Assembly: GCA_040954595.2 (NCBI GenBank) | Contig: CM082590.2 | Location: forward strand, 7,006,001-7,070,000 | Direction: 5' to 3' | DNA from: Balanoglossus misakiensis | Lineage: Eukaryota; Hemichordata | DNA length: 64,000 nucleotides | Shown here: positions 23,558 through 35,018 of the stretch, one piece after another | How the letters are laid out: each line of letters starts with the position of its first letter | Position numbering within the stretch: position 1 is the first letter of the stretch | Translations under genes and position numbers: made by a program | The notes under the pieces: model-generated | The model's database searches: none | Seen by the model: the letters and a program-made list of their open reading frames with translations, nothing else | What the model was told of the DNA's origin: nothing

Positions 23558-24905
23558 CTAATCTACCTTCAAGGCGCCGACAAGCATCATGGTCAGGGTC
23601 AAAGTCACTCCAGCTGTAATTGTACCTATTAAGAAGATAATGGCAAGAAATCAATCAGAAATATTGAATTGTGCTGTGGAAGGTATTATCTATCTCTACA
23701 AAAGAACGGCACTGGGGAAAAAACCAACCGCATTTTTGAATGACATTTCGAAATAGCCCCACATTGTCTCAAATTTGCATTTCAAAATGGCCGCCAACCA
23801 CTGTGTTAAACTCTGAGCTGCAGGGAGAAAAATTAAAGTAGTAGTGATTTTTTTATTTCAGTAAAACTTACCACAGCCATTATCGGAGTTGTCATTTTCA
23901 TCATCAAATACGGTAGTTACATCAGGAACATCTGTATATTCACCTGAAAGGGTTGCAATGATTGTAAAAGTTTAGACGATATGTACAATAGTACAATGCA
24001 GTATTAGTAAACTACAGTACAGTACAGTACACTACACTACGTACAGTACAGAGCAAGTAAAGTATAGCTTGAATTGGTTCTGTTACCTGACCCTTCATCT
24101 GATGATGCGGTCGTTGCTGTTGAGAGAGAGAAAGTTAGAGCGAATGAGAACACAACTTTAACACAATTGTAATGATTTTTAACATAGGGATGTTACAACA
24201 CAACGAGACATGACACGGTATGTACACTAACTCTCGGCTTTCACATTATAGGCCTACCGGTATGCCACTGGCCGAGGCCTTGACTTAGTGCATTTGGGGT
24301 CAGAATGCATCTCAACAAACCAGTCTTAAACTATCTCTACCTCATATAATTCTGCTCAAGTCAACTTTAGATTATCCTACCGTGAAATTGAGTCTAAAAG
24401 TTGGTGGCCGTCGTGCAAAAGTTTGAATGAGAAGGCAGAATTGTCTCAAATTTTAAATTCAAAATGGCCGCCTCGAACAACGCTAGTCTAGCTATTAGTA
24501 GTTCTACAGTCTGTATTTCACTACGCACAAGAAAACACCAACTGAATCAAGGCGATACTCACTTGCTTCCGACTGCGATGCGAGCAGCAACACACAGAGG
24601 GCGAGGAAAAGAATAGCTGTCCTAAATTGGAGAAAAAATTATGAAAAACAGAGATGATTAGAAAACATCTCTCTGTTATCATTTTCTTGGTGAATTTTGT
24701 TTCGTACGAAAAGTTTCTCTATGTGGTTGGACTTCTTGAAGTGAAGATACTAGCCTGACACCAGCAATGATCTCACTGTTACATTAGCCGCAAGCCCTGA
24801 CAAACCCAGCGTGGGTCTCCAAATGATCTTAGATGATATGCGAGGGATTTTAACAGATTGTTGGGGCTAACGAAATAACTAGATGGTGTAGGGTACTTAC
24901 TTCAT
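23558..24905 (-). CDS. Small secreted or anchored protein, copy 1 (77 aa)
   Basis: Five minus-strand exons: 24905-24901 (only ATGAA), 24621-24563, 24116-24087 (30 nt), 23943-23872 and 23625-23558. All introns are GT-AG, phases 2,1,1,1, total 234 nt. The product has a signal peptide MKTAILFLALCVLLLASQ (cleavage probably near SEA), about 35 acidic Thr/Ser/Asp residues (TTTASSDEGSGEYTD, FDDENDNSDNG), one Cys pocket (GCG) and a hydrophobic tail TAGVTLTLTMMLVGAL ending KVD. This plan fits a GPI-anchored or single-pass mini-sialomucin of the CD24/CD52 kind, by analogy only. The paralogue at 28290-31585 has the same exon phases. The last exon might instead splice on at GTAGAT; I prefer the stop because the paralogue ends likewise. 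Family not recognised. Confidence 0.75.
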
Positions 24906-24959
24906 TGCGAACGTCGACCAGTGGTTGTATTAAGGCGTATTCGTTAAAACTGAGTTCTG

Positions 24960-24965
24960 TATATA
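24960..24965 (-). promoter_or_regulatory. TATA box of small-protein gene 1
   Basis: TATATA (reading TATATACAG on the minus strand) lies 55 bases before the start codon, leaving room for a ~25-base 5' UTR. The paralogue has a TATA at a similar place. Confidence 0.5.
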
Positions 24966-25265
24966 GTGATGCGGCAGTCGATGATAGTCACATGCTTGTT
25001 ACCAACAACAAATATATTGTGTATAAGATCAAGTTCATGCATGACATGTACCATTGAATAAAAAGTTGCCAAAAGAAAAACAGCAGGCATCCTTAAGAGC
25101 AGAATGACAATGGCCTCGACCCCATAAATGTCATGGTGGCCCACTTATTCTAAACGCAGCACTCTTCTTTGTCACTGTGATGTCTCGGGGGTGTTCCATC
25201 GGACACATCCAACGCTACCTAGTCTTATTGACTGGTTCATGGAACTAGAACTTAAGCCATCGAAG

Positions 25266-25459
25266 TTAAAGGTATACGGTCACCCATTGAAAATTAGCTA
25301 TAGTTACCATGGCAAAATGAGATCTAGCCAATCACTGATTTTCAGTGGGTGGCACACGCAAAAAAAAAGAGCGCCACCATATGTTCTTTAGAACGCCCAA
25401 ATACGCCATTTCAGCCATATATGGGCATATGTAAATTGGAGGTGACCGTATACCTTTAA
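25266..25459. mobile_element. Family C element
   Basis: TTAAAGGTATACGGTCACCC to GACCGTATACCTTTAA. Confidence 0.85.
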
Positions 25460-26249
25460 TGGTTTATCATGTTTTGCGTTTTCTCAGAATCAGCTATGAG
25501 TGCACCCCTTGTTGTGTACGTGAAAAAATACAATGACTGTTGACCGAATCTGCGAGGTTGCTGTTCCAGAAACACAAATTCTGTTTGAATTGTATTTTAT
25601 GAGTTGTTGTAAACTCCGTCAAAAGTCAGAATTTGTACAAAGATATTTTAAATGACAATAGCAGACATGGGTTATAATAGGATTAGAGAAGGTGGCTATC
25701 GAAGATCAAGGATAAATAGAACAATAGAAAAACAAGGGTTCATTTTGCAAAAGAAGCTTTTCATTCAGAACACTTCATTGTTGAAAAATTCATCCAAGGT
25801 CAGAATTTGTACTCAGATATTTTGGATGACAATGGTTGACAGGAGTCTACGTGAAACCATCAAAAGTGCAGATGACGTTTAAACACAGCGGGAACAGGAT
25901 AGGAGATGATGGGGTTTGGTTGTAAACAGTACCACCTGTAGCCTTGACCAAAGTCGAACAATGTAGAATAAATACAGTGCATTAAGTGCAAGCTTGAAGT
26001 TCCAGTTCAGATTGATTACTCTTAATTATGATAAATTCTACACATCAGAAATACATGTTTCAAGAGTACAGGGAAAACAGAAAAAATAGTAAATCTGGCC
26101 TATCTGGTCCGTTTCCTTCCAGAATTACAATTTTCCTGATCAAAATCTCTTCATGGGACATTTTCAAACATTGTCTTTTATGTTGGTTCGTACAACACGT
26201 GAAAGATTGCTGTTTCATTGAACGCACAACCACACGCTTACATAGAGCA

Positions 26250-26330
26250 GACAGACAGGCAGGTACAGACAGACAGCGAGACAGCCATGGAGACGGACAT
26301 ACAGACAGACAGATAACAGACAGGCAGAGA
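26250..26330. repeat. (ACAG)n degenerate microsatellite
   Basis: CAGACAGACAGG-type units; a shorter run at 26635-26662. Confidence 0.85.
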
Positions 26331-26389
26331 GAAAAAAAGAATCATGGTTACAAAAACAGATAGGCTGGATCACCCGAATAAGTTAGAAG

Positions 26390-26593
26390 TACTGTAAAAC
26401 ACTTTATTTTCGCGAGTTAAATTTTCGCGATATCGAGAGAGGCCACTGTTTCGCGAGTTTCGCATTCTCTTATTTCATTCACTGCATCGTTATCCTCAAA
26501 AACAATTTACGCGAATTTTTATTTTCACGCTATTTTGGCTCTAGCATATTTGGCGAAAATTAATTGCTCACGAAAATAAAGTGTTTTACAGTA
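26390..26593. mobile_element. Family B foldback element
   Basis: TACTGTAAAACACTTTATTT and its inverse at the two ends; ~205 bp, rich in TCGCGA. Ends suggest a TA target. Confidence 0.85.
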
Positions 26594-27628
26594 ATTAAAC
26601 ATGCACACACTTTTCAGTTTCTTTTCCTTTCATAGACAGACAGACAGACAGACACACAGACAGGCTGGACCATGCAAATAACATAAAACAAGAAAACCAC
26701 ACATCTGTTTCAGTTTCATTCATATTTAATGTACAACTATGCAACTGTAAAGTTAACACGTCTTCCGTACAAGCGAAAACAACACCGACAACTAAAGAAG
26801 TCGGTAATTTTTCGCTGAACGTTACAATTTCGAGATTGAACTAACGTGTACTTTTAACAGCATGGTGCGAGTCTGTTTGCAAATGTTTTCCAACACTGAG
26901 TACCTCGCACAGGGTATCCGCAATTGCACAGACTATCGCCGCTTGTGTCGACATGCATTCGTCAAATTTACAGTCGGTATTAAAGCGTCGGCATCTCGAT
27001 TTCAGGACGCCACAGTTTCAACTTTCAGTAAAACCCGAGCCTATACATCCAACCATGCTGAATCTCAGGTGCAGAGTCATACGACAAAATGGCTTCCAAA
27101 AAACCGGAATAAACCGGTTCCCCCACTTGACGTCATCCATAGCACCGTCATAAATTCAAAATGGCTTTCATGTAAACTTCGTGTAAATGTGCTGCGCATG
27201 CGTAAGTGGCGTAGGATACCCGTTTTGATCTAGCTCCTAGAAAAATTACACTGGAGCAGCAAAGGAGGGCGTGTACTAAAAAAACTGTCCTGAAAATGTC
27301 TGAAAATATTCGCTTCCAAATATGATGAATTGTCTATATTGACTGGAGTCAATACACCCTGCCACCCCTGTTTGTTTGTAAATGAGTCCAACCCATCCTC
27401 TGCGAACAGATAAATGGGTCGATGATGACCAGTTGATCTGCTTGGACACGTGTACGATGGAAGCGCCCTCAATCGCCGCAACAGAGCACTGGCGAGAAAG
27501 AGAGACAAAAGAAACATTTAGTTACAATTGTTGTTTTCTGTGCACTTTTTGTGTTGGGTTTCCTGGAATGGGGACATACACATAAACACATACATAGATA
27601 CACACATAGATACATACATAGATAGATA

Positions 27629-27965
27629 CATACAGTGGAACACCGATTATCCGAACGCTTTGGTACGGTCCCGGGTACGGTCCCCGAACATTTAATTAGC
27701 CATGCCAAGCACCTGTTTTCTCAGCGGTCTGTGACATTTCCGCAGGAAAACTGACATTTCAGACAGTTTTCTTTGTTCAGTTCTATTTGTTTATGTTGTA
27801 AAGGGCAGCGGAACGTGTGAAGAACGTCTTTATCGTTGAATATTTCAATCATGGTTTGGCCTATTTCCTTTGTTCAGACGTGCCAAAATCAATTATCCGA
27901 ACAATCAATTATCCAAACAAAATCTAACCCGCCCAACAGGTTCGGATAATCGGTGTTCCACTGTA
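27629..27965. mobile_element. Pogo/Tigger-like MITE (family I)
   Basis: TACAGTGGAACACCGATTAT and its inverse TAATCGGTGTTCCACTGTA; CAGTRRAACxxCxATTATCCG is the style of pogo-type terminal repeats, with TA target. ~337 bp. Confidence 0.75.
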
Positions 27966-27989
27966 CATACATAAACACGTAGATACACA

Positions 27990-28214
27990 TACATACGTAT
28001 ACATACATACGTATACATACATACATACATACATACATACATACATACATACATACATACATACATACATGTACATACATACATACATACATACATACAT
28101 ACATACATACATACATACATACATACATACATACATACATACATACATACATACATACATACATACATACATACATACATACATACATACATACATACAT
28201 ACATACATACATAC
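27990..28214. repeat. (CATA)n microsatellite
   Basis: Over 50 tetranucleotides, ending ~75 bases beyond the stop of small-protein gene 2. Confidence 0.95.
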
Positions 28215-28289
28215 TATATCAAGTGAAACTTGTTGTTTTAGAGTAGAGGAAGCTGCAAACAACTACATGTAACTTACTTCTTATCTAGT

Positions 28290-31200
28290 CTAGTAAGCCC
28301 TCAGGGCAGCAAAAACCATGGCCAGTGTCATGGTCAAGCATGCTGAAACAGCACTGACACCTACAAAAGAAAATAATGGAAAATTCTCATTAAACAACTG
28401 CATGGGGAAGATACTCTGCTGGGATTACCCATTCGTATTCCGGTCAAATATATAGAATTTACATGGTCAGTTGCAAAGACAATCAGTCACAAAACTTTAC
28501 AGCACGCACAGCACAGAACAATCGTCAAAACACACGGAACAAAGTCCAGTCTGTGACAGGAAGTTATATGAATTTCCGGTTAAGAAAGCCCAGGAAGTGA
28601 CGTCACACATTTCGAAAATAGTAAGTGTACCCTGCCCCACATGTTACACCCACCCCTCGTCAAAGTCACATGACCAAGGGTCATCACCATTAGTTAATCA
28701 CAAGACATTTCTTCAACATGGTGTGAGTTTAAAACATGCGTCCGTACCTAATTCAGACCAGTGTATGTATTAAAAAATCACTTACCACTTGCGGTTGTAG
28801 GTTCCGCTGTTTAAGAAATAATAAATAAATAAATAAATACATAGATAAAAAAATACATTATTTCATAAATACATTCATAAATACATACATACATACATGC
28901 ATGCATACATGCATGCATGCATACATACATACATGCATGCATGCATGCATACATACATACATACATACATACATGCATGCATGCATGCATACATACATAC
29001 ATACATACATACATACATACATACATGCATACATACATACATACATACATACATACCATGCATACATATATGCATACATACATAAATCAATGAATCAATC
29101 AATCAAAGAATCAATAGATAAATAAAATTATCTTTCCCTGTATTTTTCTCTTTTCAAATATGACTTTCAGTCAAATATTGACCAATATGAATGATTTAAA
29201 GTAAAATTGTCTATGTTTAACTTTTCCGGCAATGATACACTGTATGTATTTCAGAAATTATTCTTTTTAATTCCAGTAGGTCGAGCAGTTATCCCTATGT
29301 AGTTGTGGTTAAATTTGATCAAGTGTTTAGTCGACAAAGAAATAATTTCGGTGGTAATAGGATTTCGGTAAGATTGAAAGAGCGCCACCAGTCGATGACG
29401 TGTTTTTTCTTACCATAGCCGGTAGGCATCATATCCTCGGTTGTTGGTGGAAGGGTGGCTGCAACAGGAAAGAACAATGCATTTTATTGTATAGATCAGT
29501 GAATATTTAAAGGGACAAAGTCTCTCTCCAGCTGCCCCTTTTTCATTAATTATGTTTGATACAAGACACTGGTTATGTTAATGTAAATGTGGATATATAG
29601 TGAATCAATGATCAACCACACAAAACTTCCATCCCACTTGTATGATATGAGAGTAAAAACTCGCCCAAAATGAATAAATGGTAAAGAACGATTATTCATT
29701 CTGGCGAGTTTTTTCACTCTCCTGTCTATAAGAGGGATGGAAGTAATGTGTGTGGTTGAACGTTCATTCACTATATATCCACATGTAGAACAACAAACGG
29801 TGTCTTGTATCAAATATAATTAATGGAAAAAGGGGCAGTGAGAGAGAGACTTTGTCCCTTTAAAATAAATTGATATTGGGAGTACGCGATATTGGTGATG
29901 GCCACCTATGCAAATTTAACCTTTGTTACCATGGGGAAATGAAATGTAGCAAATCACTGATTTTCAGTGAATGACACACACATAAAAAAGTGCCACCATA
30001 TGTTCATTCGAAAATTTAGACACCTTTTGACATATGTGGACATATGCAAACTACGGTGTCCGTTTACGTTTTGCTTTATAAATTCTCGTATTTAAAACTC
30101 AATTAGCTGTCAAGCCCTTGTTTACAATATCAGTAAATGCCCGAGATAAAATGTCATATTTGAAGGTACTGTAAAACATTTTATTTTCGCGAGCAATTCG
30201 CCAAATACGCGAGAGCCAAAATAGCGTGAAAATAAAAAGTCACGTAAATTGTTTTTGAAGATAACGATGCAGTGAATGAAATAAGAGAACGCGAAAATTA
30301 ATACTCGCGAAACAGTGGCCTCTCTCGATATCGCAAAAAATTTAACTCGCGAAAATAAAGTCTTTCACAGTATACAGCCACCACTAATTAACATATGCAA
30401 ATTTCTGTCAAGATGTATACATGTACTTACTTGCATTTGCCAAGAGCATGAATGCGAACAGGGAGATGAGGAAAACTGCTGACCTGAAAATGAGAAAAAA
30501 AAGGTAAAATTAGACAAACATTTTAGAAAAAATCCCTATTATTGACTATGAAATGTTAGCTGGTTTGGGTGGAACGGTATACAATAGTGTAGTTTTATTA
30601 CTACAGAAAATGTTCATGATTCAAGCGAATGGCTATCGACGGTCCACTTCCATCCCATAATATGCACTCTCTTGAAATGGGTTGTACAGGGCACTAGTCT
30701 AAATTGTATGGACAACATTGGTTGAGTAGGTGGTGAGCACTTTGTTATGCAAAAAAACAAAAAAAAACTAGAAAATTTGCAAGATTTGTCCTTCTAATTC
30801 ACGACGATTAAATTAACACAATTACAAATGGATCCTTATTATAATCATATCATTTTCACCTTGCTGGGGAAAAATAAAGTTCAACAAACAGTATTTTTGA
30901 GTGGATATCTTGACCAGGCGCAAGCTAGGTGAAGTTTGGCAGACGTAGGGGAAAACCATTTGATTTCTGGGGATTGGATATTTGGAGAAAAAAGGTTGGC
31001 TGTTGGCAGATGGTGACGAGGAAAATTATTTTCGCAATGCCTTAAAGAAAGAGGGACTGGTTATCGAATAAAAAACTGCTATAACATGGGCTGAAACTTT
31101 GTTAACTGATTTAACCAGATCTTGTACCATCCCAGAAATCAAATGGTTTATCTCTTTGGGTAAAATCTCTAACCTACGCCCTCCCTCTCATGGAATCTGC

Positions 31201-31585
31201 ATCTAACCTCTCTGGGACAACCCTTATTCCTATCAAGACCTAGATCTTGTCGTTTGTGACATGACACTTGGACCAAGGGAATGAAAACGGAAGCTAGACT
31301 CCAACAGTCGTTGTGAATGCTCTAAAAATTGACAGCCTCGGCGCGCTTGGCCCTCAGGGGTTACATAAGGGAGAGAGTGGTGTTCTCATCGTGACATTGC
31401 CGTGAGAAATCGACGTCCACCACGTGCCCCGAAAATCTGACTTCAATCACCGAATTCTCCTTCCGCAGTATATAAATAATCCCTGGCCGGTTTGCCGCGT
31501 GCGTACCAGGCTCTAGTGTTGTCACTTTTATGCAGTGTTAGCGCCAATAAAATGAAAAAGTAAAAAATACATATACTTACTTCAT
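28290..31585 (-). CDS. Small secreted or anchored protein, copy 2 (64 aa)
   Basis: Five minus-strand exons: 31585-31581 (ATGAA), 30483-30431, 29458-29414, 28806-28786 (a 21-nt microexon) and 28360-28290. All introns are GT-AG with phases 2,1,1,1, as in copy 1; total 195 nt. The product is a signal peptide MKSAVFLISLFAFMLLANA, a 24-residue Thr/Pro-rich middle (TLPPTTEDMMPTGYAEPTTA) and a hydrophobic tail (SAVSACLTMTLAMVFAAL) ending RAY. Expected route: secretory pathway, then GPI attachment near the Ala-Ser-Gly, or a membrane-spanning tail. The middle shares little sequence with copy 1, while both ends and the gene structure agree, suggesting tandem duplication with fast change of the exposed part. 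Intron 1 holds B and C repeats, intron 2 an A element. Confidence 0.75.
28814..29120. repeat. (CATA)n/(CATG)n/(AAAT)n compound microsatellite
   Basis: AAAT, CATA and GCATGCATGCAT blocks in intron 3 of small-protein gene 2, beginning 8 bases upstream of the 21-nt microexon's acceptor. Confidence 0.9.
29507..29863. mobile_element. Family A element, full palindrome
   Basis: TTAAAGGGACAAAGTCTC at the left and its inverse GACTTTGTCCCTTTAA at the right; ~357 bp, arms inverted along nearly the whole length. TTAA at both edges suggests a piggyBac-type non-autonomous element. In intron 2 of small-protein gene 2. Confidence 0.85.
29889..30068. repeat. Family C element, degenerate
   Basis: Core GGCACCTATGCAAATTT-like start, AAATCACTGATTTTCAGTGA and GTGCCACCATATGTTC are kept; both ends are worn. 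Confidence 0.65.
30167..30372. mobile_element. Family B foldback element
   Basis: Same ends, worn at the right (CTTTCACAGTA). In intron 1 of small-protein gene 2, 58 bases from exon 2. Confidence 0.85.
30484..31580. other. Intron 1 of small-protein gene 2
   Basis: Contains an inverted pair AACCATTTGATTTCTGGGG (30953) and CCCAGAAATCAAATGGTTTA (31131), so probably an old foldback. Near 31467 the plus strand reads GTATATAAATAA; no gene follows. Confidence 0.4.
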
Positions 31586-31676
31586 GGTGTCTTTTGGATG
31601 GTTAGTTACTGGCTTCTTCGTGTGTTTCTTTATGGGTGGCTAAATGAAATGTGGCTACACGCTTGTGAAGCGCGCT

Positions 31677-31682
31677 CTTATA
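31677..31682 (-). promoter_or_regulatory. TATA box of small-protein gene 2
   Basis: TATAAG on the minus strand, 92 bases before the start codon; transcription would begin near 31650 and give a ~65-base 5' UTR. Confidence 0.5.
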
Positions 31683-32337
31683 GCGTCCCACGCTGTCACA
31701 TGTTCGCTTCCTGCCTTCCTATTGGTCCCACCTGTTGCTATGGGCGTTCCTGAGAAACAGCGACGGCCGTGATTGGTCGGGTGCTCATTTTGAAGGACAG
31801 GTGCTGTGGTCTCTTCGTCATGGTTTTTTCTCTGTTGCTGAAAACAGGGGAAAACACTGTCCCTGTTTCTTGGCGACCGCTTCGATTGTTTGGCATTGGT
31901 CTGCAAAAACACAGACTGACCTCGCGCCGGGGATCTCGATTATTCCCAACATCGTCACGCTGAAATTAGTCACTAGGTTCTGCTTAAAAAAAATTCACAA
32001 GCGTTTCTTCGTTCTGTTTCAGTGGAATCCCAAACTAGCTTTTAGAAGTGGGGTGAAGTTACGTTTGTTCAGTATAGAATCGTGGCAATTTCAAATGCAG
32101 GGACACTTGACATATTTGAGGCTAAGTCAGTGAAATGAGATCACGAACTCTCAAGGTCAACGTTACAATAAGGCTGGGAGCCATGGCAACACCATGCCTT
32201 TGTTTGACCACTCAAATCCACGACATGTTCAATGACCGCACTCTGATAGTGATACATTCACCATCAGGCAGAAAGTGCAATTCAAGAGTATGAAAACAAG
32301 AAGCATAGTCATACCAGTACAATGTCATTAAAGGGAC
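31683..32337. other. Intergenic, nothing recognised
   Basis: Upstream of small-protein gene 2. A 132-codon plus frame (31735) shows no domain and no splice context. Confidence 0.45.
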
Positions 32338-32732
32338 AAAGTCTCTCTCTCGCTACCCGTTTTCCATTAATTATGATTGATACAAGACACCGTTAATATT
32401 AACGTGTATGTGGATATATTGCTCCCATGAAAGTTCCATTCCTTATCGACAGGAACAGCGACTACCACAGAGTCTAATATTGAATCAACGTTAGACCACA
32501 CACACCTTCCATCCCACTTGTAGACATGAAAGTGAAAATAACTTGCCAAAATGAATAATCGTTTTCTACCATTTATTGATTTTAGGCGAGTTTTTACTCT
32601 CATATCCTACAAACGGGATGGAAGTTGTGTGTGGTTGAACGTTGATTCACTATATACACATACATAATCGGTGTCTTGTATCAAACATAATTAATGGAAA
32701 TGGGCAGCGAGAGAGAAACTTTGTCCCTTCAA
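32338..32732. mobile_element. Family A element with 60-bp extra block
   Basis: Full palindrome, but the left arm has about 60 extra bases (GCTCCCATGAAAGTTCC and on, about 32421-32482) missing in all other copies. Right edge worn (CCCTTCAA). Confidence 0.8.
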
Positions 32733-33159
32733 TATTTACAGGAGTCTGTCAAACAGAACAGATCTTAAGAGCAACTCCCCACACACGATTTCCCTCGTAG
32801 ATGTCAAACAAATTCAATGGACGACATTTCCTTACACACAGGTAAATGACCTCAATTCAAGAAACGACCCCCTCATGGATGATTGAATATGTATAATAGC
32901 CAAATATATAATACATGTACTGGTTTTCCCACGCAACAAAAGTTAGATTAAAAGTCTGTGTCAAACGACATCAATTATCTTTCGAACGGCATGAAGCTTA
33001 AAGTGAACGATGTCAAAATTTGGCAATTTTCTTCTAAAACTACTAGAGGAATTTCAGCCCTGAAATGTGGAGGTTTTAGACACATATCGTTTAATTAAGA
33101 AACTTGAACAGAACTAATGTTTGCAATGGTATAGTCTGTAAAACTATACAAAGTAATAA

Positions 33160-33288
33160 GAGAGGGGGAAGGGGAGGGAGAGAGTGTGTGTGAGAGTGAG
33201 AGGGGGGAGTGAGAGAGAGAGAGAGGGGGGGGATTGAGAGAGAGCGAGAGAGACAGAGAGACAGAGAGAGGGGGGATTGAGAGCGAGC

Positions 33289-33320
<32 letters not shown>

Positions 33321-33392
33321 CAGAGAGCGAGAGACAGAGAGACAGACAGAGAGTGAGAGAGACAGACATACAGACAGGGGGAGAGAGAGATA
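33160..33392. repeat. GA-rich polypurine tract
   Basis: ~230 bases of almost pure A/G on the plus strand with (GA)n and (GACA)n blocks; mirror symmetry could allow triplex DNA. Confidence 0.95.
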
Positions 33393-33888
33393 TATTGACT
33401 GATTTCGTCTCATCCCCCATTTCCATTCCGCATCAGAACAGATGGGACAAAATTGACCAAATCGACTTTGGGCGACGCGCACCAACGCCCTTGAGCTAGT
33501 TTCGACTTGCCTCCCCTTTCATCTTTGTACCTTTTGAAATCGAGGACAAAATCTCTTTCTCACGCCGCCCACTGTACATTTTACAATGTTGACTCAGGTA
33601 CTCACTACTTAGCTGATCTTTATATTACATCGCAGAAGAAAAATAAAACAGGTCACACAGGATTGGAAATTGGAATTAGGACAAAACGCTTTTATGACAA
33701 CAGTAAAGCTCGGATAATTTGGGTGTAAATTCGCCTCCAGAACACAACTTGCAGAAAGCTTCACAAAAAGCTCGGCAAATGCAATATAAGTTATACAACA
33801 CGGGTGCGCTGTTTGTTTTCATGGACGCTCTTGTTTGCAAGGTAGCAATCAAGGTCCCCTTATATATGTGTTGAAGGACGACTCTCTT

Positions 33889-34162
33889 AAAGTCAGCAGA
33901 AAATGGTGCATCCATAAGTACTGGGTGACTAATGAGAATACACCGATTGAAGTTTTAATCAAAAATGAATTTATGTTAAGATATAAGATTGAAAAACAAC
34001 TAGATGCAAAAGCTGTGGTGCTAGAAACTTTTCAGAAAATTACGAGTTTGTTGTAATTTTTAACCTCTTCAGGCCCTTGCGACAACTGTCTTTTCTATAT
34101 TTATATAAGCATGTATTTGAGGTGAAGGTTTAAATAAAAGAAAAAAAAAGTCAGCAGAAAAT
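33889..34162 (+). mobile_element. Retroposed insert with target duplication
   Basis: A ~242-bp insert (33905-34146) ends in AATAAAAGAAAAAAAAA and is flanked by a 16-base direct repeat (AAAGTCAGCAGAAAAT at 33889 and 34147). That is the mark of target-primed reverse transcription. Its 5' part is an open frame of 50 codons (WCIHKYWVTNENTPIEV to QKITSLL, stop). It could be the 5'-truncated tail of a LINE or a processed cDNA; I do not recognise the protein. Confidence 0.65.
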
Positions 34163-34261
34163 ATCCTGTTCGCTATGACTGACCAGTGGAGTTAGCACAC
34201 GAACAAAAGCGCAATGAGCAGCAACATTCGAATTATTTTCACGAGTTGTAATTTCAAGCTG

Positions 34262-34390
34262 AGATTGGTAGACAAACAGAGTCAGACAGACATGCAGACA
34301 GACAGTCACACAGACAGACACACGTGCAGGCAGATAGACAGACAGACAGGCTGGAGGACAGACCGACAGATAGACAGATAGACAGACACT
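34262..34390. repeat. (ACAG)n degenerate microsatellite
   Basis: GACAGACAGACA-type units over ~130 bases. Confidence 0.85.
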
Positions 34391-34902
34391 ATGAATGTAT
34401 ATAACTTAGGATAATTGTACAGGCATATACCAGGTATATGCAAGCGATAGCCAAACAGGATAAAAGTATTGAGTTTTATTGACACAGTAAGGACACACAA
34501 ATTGTCGCGAGACAAAGCCGGTCTCCGCGTTCAACAATCGCGACGACAGGACCAGCTCACCGTGATTGTATGACACCACGTGACAGGTCTGTCGCAGTTG
34601 CACCAGACATCTCCAAGGCTGCCGGTATGTGCATTCATGCACTTTCAAGCAAACACGACGATAAAGTTGCTAAGCGACAACACGCCCTTATATTGTCCAG
34701 CGTTCTTTACAGGCAAGTCTTGCAAACAAGCGGATTTCTTTGCGCGGTATATTCACCCGAGCCACTGACTGTCAGACTTCAATTTTTTATTCAGGTCATA
34801 TATACAAAGCAAACCACTCCCAGCTTTTCTCTGTTTCTTCGCGTCCGAATTCTGATTCTGCCGTCGCTGCAACCGATCAAGGACAACAATGTCCAACATT
34901 CT

Positions 34903-35018
34903 GATTAAAGTCAGATGTAGAGTACGGCGACGTCTTTTACTTATAAGTGGTACGGTATAAGAGAATAGGACCGCACATCGCAAGTAAAAGACGTCGCCGT
35001 ACGCTACATCTGATTTTA
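34903..35018. repeat. Family K palindrome
   Basis: CTGATTAAAGTCAGATGTAG left and CTACATCTGATTTTA right; arms share ACGGCGACGTCTTTTACTT. Confidence 0.8.

Larger units (their letters stand above)
25460..27628. other. Intergenic between the two small-protein genes
   Basis: A family B element and ACAG runs only. A 123-codon frame at 26862 has no recognisable content. 26800-27230 is GC-richer and might include a promoter, but no gene is supported. Confidence 0.45.

Noticed and set aside
25128-25391. Repeated protein-like frames (KVYGH...SGWHTRKKKRHHMFF) at 25.2, 35.1, 37.7 and 40.0 kb that look like a gene family
   Set aside because: They are translations of the family C foldback element, whose boundaries and TTAA edges are clear; no start or splice logic.
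26862-27233. 123-codon plus frame
   Set aside because: No domain, low-complexity bias or splice context; could not be told from chance.
27889-28272. Long YVCM or YIHT repeat frames
   Set aside because: Produced by (CATA)n microsatellites in all phases.
33091-33485. Ser-Leu-rich frames
   Set aside because: Polypurine tract read on the opposite strand; no coding support. The same applies to 51098-51352.
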